Below are positions 57,651 through 64,000 of a DNA stretch of 64,000 nucleotides, in pieces. The position numbers were made by a program, and so were the translations under genes. The notes beneath the pieces are model-generated. The model worked only from the letters and a program-made list of their open reading frames with translations, was not told the origin of the DNA and did not search any database. The number at the start of each line of letters is the position of its first letter. The stretch's first letter is position 1. This DNA is from Ditylenchus dipsaci (Eukaryota > Nematoda > Chromadorea > Rhabditida > Anguinidae), in assembly GCA_004194705.1 (NCBI GenBank), contig SADC01000312.1:310001-374000 (forward strand). The letters run 5' to 3'.

Positions 57651-59450
57651 TATAACAGACTACTATTCATCACTAGTCTCTGGCAGACCAGCACCCACCA
57701 GCTCAACCAGTATCGGTCTGGCTTCCAGGAGAGTACCAGGTGCCAGCAGTGCGAGAAAATCAAGAAGAGTGAGTAGTAGTGTCAGGAGAGTGAGTAGGGG
57801 CAGGAGTGTCAGGAAAATGAGCAGGGTTATCAGGGAATTTGGTGAGCTAGGAGAGTTGATAGGCGAGCCATGGGAGTGATTAACAGTACCAGGACAGTGG
57901 ATAGGGATTTTTTTGTTTTATTTTTTAATTTATGTACTATGCATTGGTTTTTTAATTTCTATAAATTTTGAATTTTTTAATTTCGATTAAATGAAAGAAA
58001 AGAGATCGCGTGTCAAAAACTTCAATTTGCAGTGTTACAAAAATGAATGAATCTTTTTTTGCCCGCTTATCACTTTTTTATGTCCGTTCAATGCTTCTTT
58101 ATGTCTGCTTTTTTGAAAATAATTAAAAATGACCCCAATTTGTAATAATTTTTTTTATTCTAAGCTGCACTAGTACACAAAATTCCCTAAGGGTCTGAAT
58201 TTACTTCTGAGATGTGATCATTTATTTTGATTTTTTTATTGATTTTTGAATTTTTTTATCCAAAAAGGGTCCGAAACTAGACAGCTAAATTTTTTTTCGA
58301 AATTCTGTAAATAAATTCAGATTTTTTAGGAAATTTTGTATACTAAGGAGGCTCAGAATGATAAAATTATCTCAAATTGGGGTTTTTTTAATTATTTTCA
58401 AAAAAGTGGACAGAAAGAAGCATTCAACGGACAGACAAAAGCCAGAAGCGGACATTTTAAATGCTTGTCCTACAAAAGTTGTGAGATTTTTAATAGGCAT
58501 CTTTGTGGGTGATGGTTTGCCGTTTTCCGTGAATGATATTTTTGAAATTTTTCGACAATAGTGTAACCCTGAACGGGTAGTTGTGTACTTGATGTCTTTT
58601 TATAATTTAAAATTTTTCACATGTAAAAGATAACTCTTGTGGGTTGAAAATTTTTATTTTGCGTTTTTTAAAGAATTTGAGATTCGTAAAAAGATGTTTA
58701 TTTGCAATGATTTGGCGTGTTTCAAAAAAATGATATTTTTGAAATTTAATGACTATTTTATAGCCTGAAATAGACAGGAGTGCACTATGTGTATTTTTTA
58801 ACTTTGAAATTTTCAAATTTGATTCAACGAAAATTTTTTTTCGAGTCGAGTGTAACTCGAAAAGCAATGAAGACAATAAAGTCAAAAACATAGTTTGGCG
58901 ACAAGTACTATGACTTCAATATAAAACAATGATTATTTCAACTTGATATGAATTCTTTGTACTCCTCATACTGCAGAATGGCTGGGTCAGGCTACTTTAG
59001 CCAAAGTAACATATCTGCAAGAGTACATTAGTACATAATTTTCTACAAAAATTTGTGCTGTTGAAAACCTTGAACCGAATTAGCCATAGTTTTTATCTGT
59101 GATAATTTATTCTTATGTAGGTAAACGACACACTAATAAAAAACCCAGACAAAGATCTTTCTATTAAATGGAAAAAAAATTAGACACTGTATAGGGTTGT
59201 TGCTCACCGGCCCTATAGAAAAAATTATCCGACTTTCAAAGAGTCGCTACGAAAATTGGTCTATTTGAGGGCATTGAACTCATGTTTCAAGGTCCGATTT
59301 TGTGATATTCAGCAGGTTCTAAAACCCCCGGTATTCTATTTTTACAGTCCACTTTTCTCGTGTTAAAACTTTCATAAGTATATATTGTTTAAAAAAGTGC
59401 CGCATTTCTAATTTGCTTACAAGAATAATCTTTATAATTTTTTATCAGCC
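57650..59450. other. Degenerate satellite and AT-rich DNA
   Basis: 57680-57900 consists of imperfect CAGGAGAGTGAGTAG-type units. 58050-58110 has TTTTTGCCCGCTTATCAC words like the terminal repeats of the MULE at 36820. ORFs at 58358-58561 and 58607-58891 lack any recognisable feature. Confidence 0.4.
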
Positions 59451-59488
59451 AAATCAGACACAAGTGTAAAAAACCACCGAAAATTACT

Positions 59489-62320
59489 TTAAAAAACAAT
59501 AATGAGAAAACACAAGACTGCAATCCATTTAGGGATAAGCAACACAAAACCTTCATTTTTGTCAGTCAAGCCCTTAATGGTGTTTTCTTCTTGTTTAGCA
59601 GTTGCATTACCATATAATGTGGTTGAGGAGACAAAATCATCAAGAGTTTTTACGGTCTGTGATTGGTTTTGGGGAGGTTTAGGCTCAGACGTTGTGGCAA
59701 ATGTAGGCTTGAAGCTGGAGGTCGTCAGGTAAGTTTTGTCCATGGCGTAAATATAGGTGGCCTGAAATAATTTCTTGCTGATTTCAATAAATACAAGGTA
59801 ATGACTCACTTTAATTTCAAAAATGTTTGGGCATGCCAAATAATTTTCAGAAAACAGAGACAAAACAATATTTCACTGCTGTTCACAGAACACCCTATAT
59901 GTATTTTTTCTCCAGTAGTGAGCTCTTCAAATGTAATTTCTGCTTCATGCAAACTCATATCTATGCGACTGGTCGAGTCAAAATAAATATTTTCAGTGTC
60001 TGAAACTTCGAAAAAGATTTTTATTCAACATATTTTTTTTTTAGAATTCTAATCTAGGATGGTGGCAAAAAATTCAGGCCAATTTTAGAGGTTTGATAGT
60101 GGCAAAGTTTAAATTAGGCTAGTTTGAATTTGTCTCATTTTCAGCATTACAGCGAAATACGGTAGCAATCTTTCATAAGTTTTCGTGTTTTCTCTAGATT
60201 TTCAAAAAGCAACTTTTACTCGGATAATGTTTGTGGACTTTCTCCAAAAACTTGACCAAAAAAGTTTTTACAGATAAGAAAGGTGGGAAAAATCAGACAA
60301 CCGAAAATTCTTCAATACCTTTTTCCACCCTCCAGCCCTGTTATAAAAAATACAGCTCACAAAATGAAAAACAATAGTCGAAATCATAACGATAGGTAAA
60401 ATTTTACCGTCTTCTTTTTAAATAGTTATTCATTAGTTTATAAATATTCAATTTTAATTGTTATATTTTAAAAAAAAACCATTGCTCTTAACATAAAATC
60501 CATATTTTGTATGTTTGATGTCCAAATGACAATGCCTAAACTTTTGAGAGCCAAATGTATTCTTTTCAGATAGCACTACACGAACTCTAAACTATTTGAG
60601 ATTATTAAGCAAAATATCACAGTTATCTTACAAATTAAGATCTAAATTGTCCTCAGCACACGTGGGGTGGTCTATAGATAGCGAAAAGTCGTCAGAGATC
60701 AGCAAATGTTTGTTTGGTTCATTAGAATCAAGAAAAAACTCTAATCTAAAAATTTACTTTGAAAATTTGGCCGGTTTTTTAATTTACGTTGTATAGAGTT
60801 TCGAGTGAATGTAATGTTTATGATTTGGGGCCTATCTCACTATTTGAAGACTGGAAAATGCAAAGTGCAAAATGCAAAAATTTCCATGAAAAATTCCATG
60901 AAAGTGGAAAATGGAAAGCGGTTTAAAAAACGGAAAGCAGTTACTGGTTCAAAGTGGAAAAAAATCGGAAAAAATTTCAAACAAAAATCAGCTTCGCGTG
61001 CAAAGGCAAACTGGGGGGGGGGAGTGTGGTTTATACCAAACTTGACAGGGGGTTTGGGTTTGTGTATACCGAACTTGAGTGGGGGGTGTATGCCGAAACT
61101 TAGCCGAGAAAATGCCCGTCGTTTGCTTTAATTGGCCTCTAGTTTCTGAATTTCTGACTTTACAGAAATCGGTCTGCCTTTTCTAGTACCTGAATGCATA
61201 GGCTATATTTCGGTATATAAATTGATCTAAAATTCTGTAGTTTTGCACTTTTTGTGTTGTTTGTGTTGTCCAACTTTTTTTTGTATATTCAGGTGGTTCA
61301 ATTTTCCAAACGGGACGTGATACCACAGTGCAGAAAGAGCTGATAACAAAGTTAGCGAGCACTCTTAGTGTCTAGCCAATCACCTTTCTTGTCAGGTAGA
61401 GTAGAGACGAAAGAAGATTTCCAGTGTGCCAAATTGAGAGGAACAAATCAGAAAATTCTTAACTGAGTCATATCTACGAGAGGTTTTTTTCGATTTTGAG
61501 CAATAATTTGTTGTCTAGCAATTTTACAAAAAAATTTAATTATTTACGGTTCTTTTCAATTTATTCAGAGTTTCTCTGGTGCAGAAAAACAAAGCATTTT
61601 GGTGAAATTCTTTTTTGAAATTTCTTGGCCTTTTGTTGTTTCTGAAGTGATTATGTTTTTGAATTTCAAGCCCCTGTGATGCTTAAATAATTTTTACGGT
61701 CCTCTAATAAGACGGCCATGAAGCGATCCGAAGAATAAGGCGCCTTGACCTTTTTATTTTTTTAACTCACGGTGTTTTTTTATATTTGACTTTCAAAAAA
61801 AGGGTCGATTTTTGATGCCAATTGTCTTTATAGTTTTTGTCAGCGCTGTCCGCTCCGATGGATTGAAATATAAGCGCCCATGCTCTAATAAGCGCCCTCG
61901 TTGTAATAGATGCCCATGTTAGAGAGAGGTCGAAAATAAGCGCCCATGGGCTCTTTTTAGAGGAAATACGGTAAGTGATAGATTTGCAACGAAAAAAAGA
62001 ATAAATACCATCGATCTCTCTAAATAGAACCTTTTTCGAAAAAGAAGTATGTTCATTTTCTCAAATGAAGTTTTTGAACTCATATAACGTATAAGGGTTT
62101 CTCGCATTCGGTTTTTTCACTATTTTTTAAAAGGACTGCGCTCAGTCTCTAGAACGACACAACTACTTATTGAGAGAGTTGAGTTCACATTTTTTTGAAC
62201 TTACTTTCCGGGGGCCATGGTAGGATTCTCAGTGGTATAATTATCTGCATTGGAATTATTGTCTAACTCAAAAGCTCTTGCGCATACAACAAAAAAAGTT
62301 ATACTAAAGAGGGTAGACAT
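59489..62320 (-). CDS. Secreted or membrane-anchored extracellular protein, five exons
   Basis: Exons 62205-62320, 60632-60745, 60480-60586, 59810-59999 and 59489-59761; the first four junctions keep phase. TTTTTCAG ends four bases before the ATG, a strong trans-splice-like acceptor. The N-terminus is a signal peptide (MSTLFSITFFVVCARAF), followed by an Asn/Thr-rich stretch with NxT glycosylation sites. The ectodomain has scattered cysteines (HPTCAEDN, FRHCHLD, IHIGCSVNSS, NYLACPN). A Thr/Ser/Pro-rich stalk (TTSSFKPTFATTSEP) precedes the C-terminal hydrophobic tail (WIAVLCFLIIVF and stop), which could be a transmembrane segment or GPI signal. Exon 4 is one base out of frame at the TTTT run (59862-59865). 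It may be Ig-related, but no domain is certain. The 1.46-kb first intron holds repeats. Confidence 0.65.
61805..61971. mobile_element. CCGTATTT-family MITE, GCGCC subtype, one end
   Basis: Shares TTTATAGTTTTTGTCAGCGC and ATATAAGCGCCCATGC with 29195-29322 and ends GAGGAAATACGG before TA. Lies in the first intron of the extracellular protein gene. Confidence 0.65.
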
Positions 62321-62354
62321 GACTCTGAAAAATTCACATTATTCATCATATTTA

Positions 62355-62611
62355 CCGTATTTACTCTAATAGCAGCCCCAGGGTCACTAATTTTCAACCT
62401 ACCAAAAATCGAAAAAATTCGAGGTCGTTCTCGAAATTTTTCGGTGTCCAACCAAAATCGAAAAAGAGAGATCGGTAAAGCTCGTTGGAGTTAAGAAAAT
62501 GCAAAAAAGGCTTTTCAATATATTGACTCTGCTTCGAAATACAGACCCTCAAAGTTGAGGGGGGGGGATGGGTCACTATTAGAGGGGGGGCTACTATTGG
62601 AGTAAATACGG
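62355..62611. mobile_element. CCGTATTTAC-family MITE, GCAGCCCC subtype
   Basis: Ends CCGTATTTACTCTAATAGCA and complement, flanked by TA. Interior CTCGAAATTTTTCGG and GGTGTCCAACC match the other family members. It begins 35 bp upstream of the ATG of the extracellular protein gene. Confidence 0.85.
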
Positions 62612-62659
62612 TATGCAAGTTCGCGTTCATGTCACAAAGCTGTTGAGACTAAAACGGCT

Positions 62660-63583
62660 CAGCAGTCACTGTGCAGTTGGATTTAGTTTTCGATGCTGAT
62701 TTTGAATATGATTGCATGATGAGATTTTATTCAATAGGGAGGAAAGTTAGATAGCTTGTTTGATAGCTCAAATTATACGCTTTTTAATAACATATCGTTT
62801 TGACATTTACCATAATGAAATTTACGATTTTCGGTCCAAAGAAACATTTGTGTCATTTTTTCAAGAACTTTGTTAGTACTTAAACAAGCCAAATTACGTG
62901 TGATAAGTCCGTTATCAAACGGTTTTTACCGTTCATAAGGGGAATGGTATAAACCATTTGATAGAGCAGGAAAAGCTGATAAAGAAAATAATTTGAAATG
63001 AAACAAAAAGGGCTGATGAAGGGAGTAGCACGATTCCCAAATAAACCCACAAAAAAATACCTACAGTATTTTGGCGTAAAACTTCTTTTTCGCTACTTAT
63101 ACCGACTTTATATATATTTCGATTAACGATTATAAAAAGTTCCGCAGTTTTCTTGACCAAAAACAAGAAAAATCAAGTGTTAGTTTGCTAAACTAACAGT
63201 TAGGTTAGTGTTAGTGTTGAAAGTTAGTGTTAATTATGAAACACTGCTTATCACACGTAATTTGGCTTACTTAAGTACTAACAACGTTCTTGAAAAAATG
63301 ACACAAATGTTTCTTTGGACCCGAAATCGTAAATTTCATTATGGTAAATGTCAAAACGATATGTTATTAGAAAGCGTATAATTTGAACTTTCAAACAAGC
63401 TATCTAACTCTCCTCTCTATCAAATAAAATCTCACAAAACAATCAAAACAAATTTGCCTTTGCTGATTTTCAAGGGTCTTAATTCGAGGGGGTGTTCATC
63501 CCTCAAAACAACGAATTTTCCAACTTTGCAACCATTTTTGGAATCAGCATCAAAAACTAAATCCAAATGCACAGTGGCTGTTA
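62660..63583. mobile_element. Large inverted-repeat element
   Basis: CAGTCACTGTGCAGTTGGAT at 62661 pairs with the complement ending at 63583. Arms of 245 bp (left) and about 345 bp (right) match through AGTACTTAAACAAGCCAAATTACG; the right arm has an extra segment at about 63440-63540. The loop (62905-63235) is AT-rich. CAG...CTG tips suggest hAT, but no 8-bp duplication was found. Confidence 0.75.
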
Positions 63584-63589
63584 AACTGT

Positions 63590-64000
63590 TCTATTGCTTA
63601 TAAAAACAAAACAAAGCAAAGTCTTTAGATTTGAAAGGAGTACAGGGTGACACAAAAAACTGCAGCATTATTCGAAATTTTGTTTAACAATCTTTTGATA
63701 GCCGATTTTTCGATGAACGATTTTCAAACAACACGTGATCTCTCAGCCTTGAATCTCCCCTCTCTAATGCGCTATCCTTTGTCATGTTATGATTTAGAAA
63801 AGCATGAAAAAAGAGAAATGACCCTGTGGGACCAAACAGATAAACAGGGGGCACCAAAGCATTAATGCTGCAATTTTAAAACCTAAAAATACCATACATA
63901 TTTTGAGTTCGAGTTTATATCCATAAAATTAGTCTCAAAGCATAACTTTCATATTATATCATTTTTGTATTGTTTCTGAGAATTTTTCAAGAGATTCTAA
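63590..64000. other. End of window, no gene
   Basis: ACAGGGTGACACAAAAAACTG at 63644 (20 bases: ACAGGGTGACACAAAAAACT) resembles a mariner-type end. The 72-codon frame beginning there shows no transposase motif. A GACCAAACAGATAAACAGGGGG stretch near 63830 recalls the TTGCCTTGGTC family. Confidence 0.35.

Overview
This 64 kb window is AT-rich metazoan nuclear DNA, most likely from a nematode or a relative. The evidence is spliced genes with many introns of about 40-60 nt, TTTCAG or TTTTAG acceptors, acceptor-like TTTTCAG sites 4-10 nt upstream of several ATGs (the pattern left by spliced-leader trans-splicing), and recognisable animal genes: a cyclic-nucleotide-gated channel, claspin and ribosomal protein eS27. 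There is no rRNA, no convincing tRNA, no CRISPR array and no bacterial operon. The nematode assignment is inference, because no diagnostic taxon marker is present.

Layout. 0-9.5 kb is the gene-rich end: a CNG channel (minus strand, 3' end cut by the window), claspin (plus) and a small unrecognised gene convergent with it (minus). 9.5-13 kb holds miniature inverted-repeat elements. 13.1-16.7 kb carries a polytopic membrane protein gene (plus) with a TA-flanked MITE in one intron. 17.7-19.2 kb carries a two-exon gene for a 61-residue secreted four-cysteine peptide (minus). 20-25.3 kb has MITEs, a mariner transposase tail and an unrecognised two-exon coding region (minus). 25.8-28.1 kb is a complete but internally deleted PIF/Harbinger element. 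29.6-30.9 kb is a retroelement-like insertion in a MITE, followed at 31 kb by a small TATA-box gene for a secreted protein. 32.3-34.6 kb has exons of an Ig-like protein split by a 1.5 kb inverted repeat. 36.8-38.9 kb is a Mutator-like element with 9-bp target duplications, itself hit by a hAT MITE. 40-46 kb alternates MITEs with two small membrane or secreted protein genes. 47.8-49.9 kb is a degenerate hAT transposase. 51.9-52.2 kb is a broken eS27 gene. 53-59 kb is repeat debris. 59.5-62.3 kb is a five-exon secreted or membrane-anchored protein gene (minus), and the window ends in another large inverted repeat.

Four DNA-transposon superfamilies can be assigned by structure: hAT (8-bp duplications, CAG...CTG ends), Mutator-like (9-bp duplication), PIF/Harbinger (TAA duplication) and Tc1/mariner-like (TA duplication). 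Many hAT MITEs consist of one short self-complementary word repeated many times, with a different word in each element.

The genes do not form a pathway; they are neighbours embedded in repeats. Several reading frames, in cellular genes and transposons alike, break at single-base indels in homopolymer runs. This suggests either residual assembly errors or local decay, and it explains why ATG-to-stop ORF calls miss most of the real coding sequence here.
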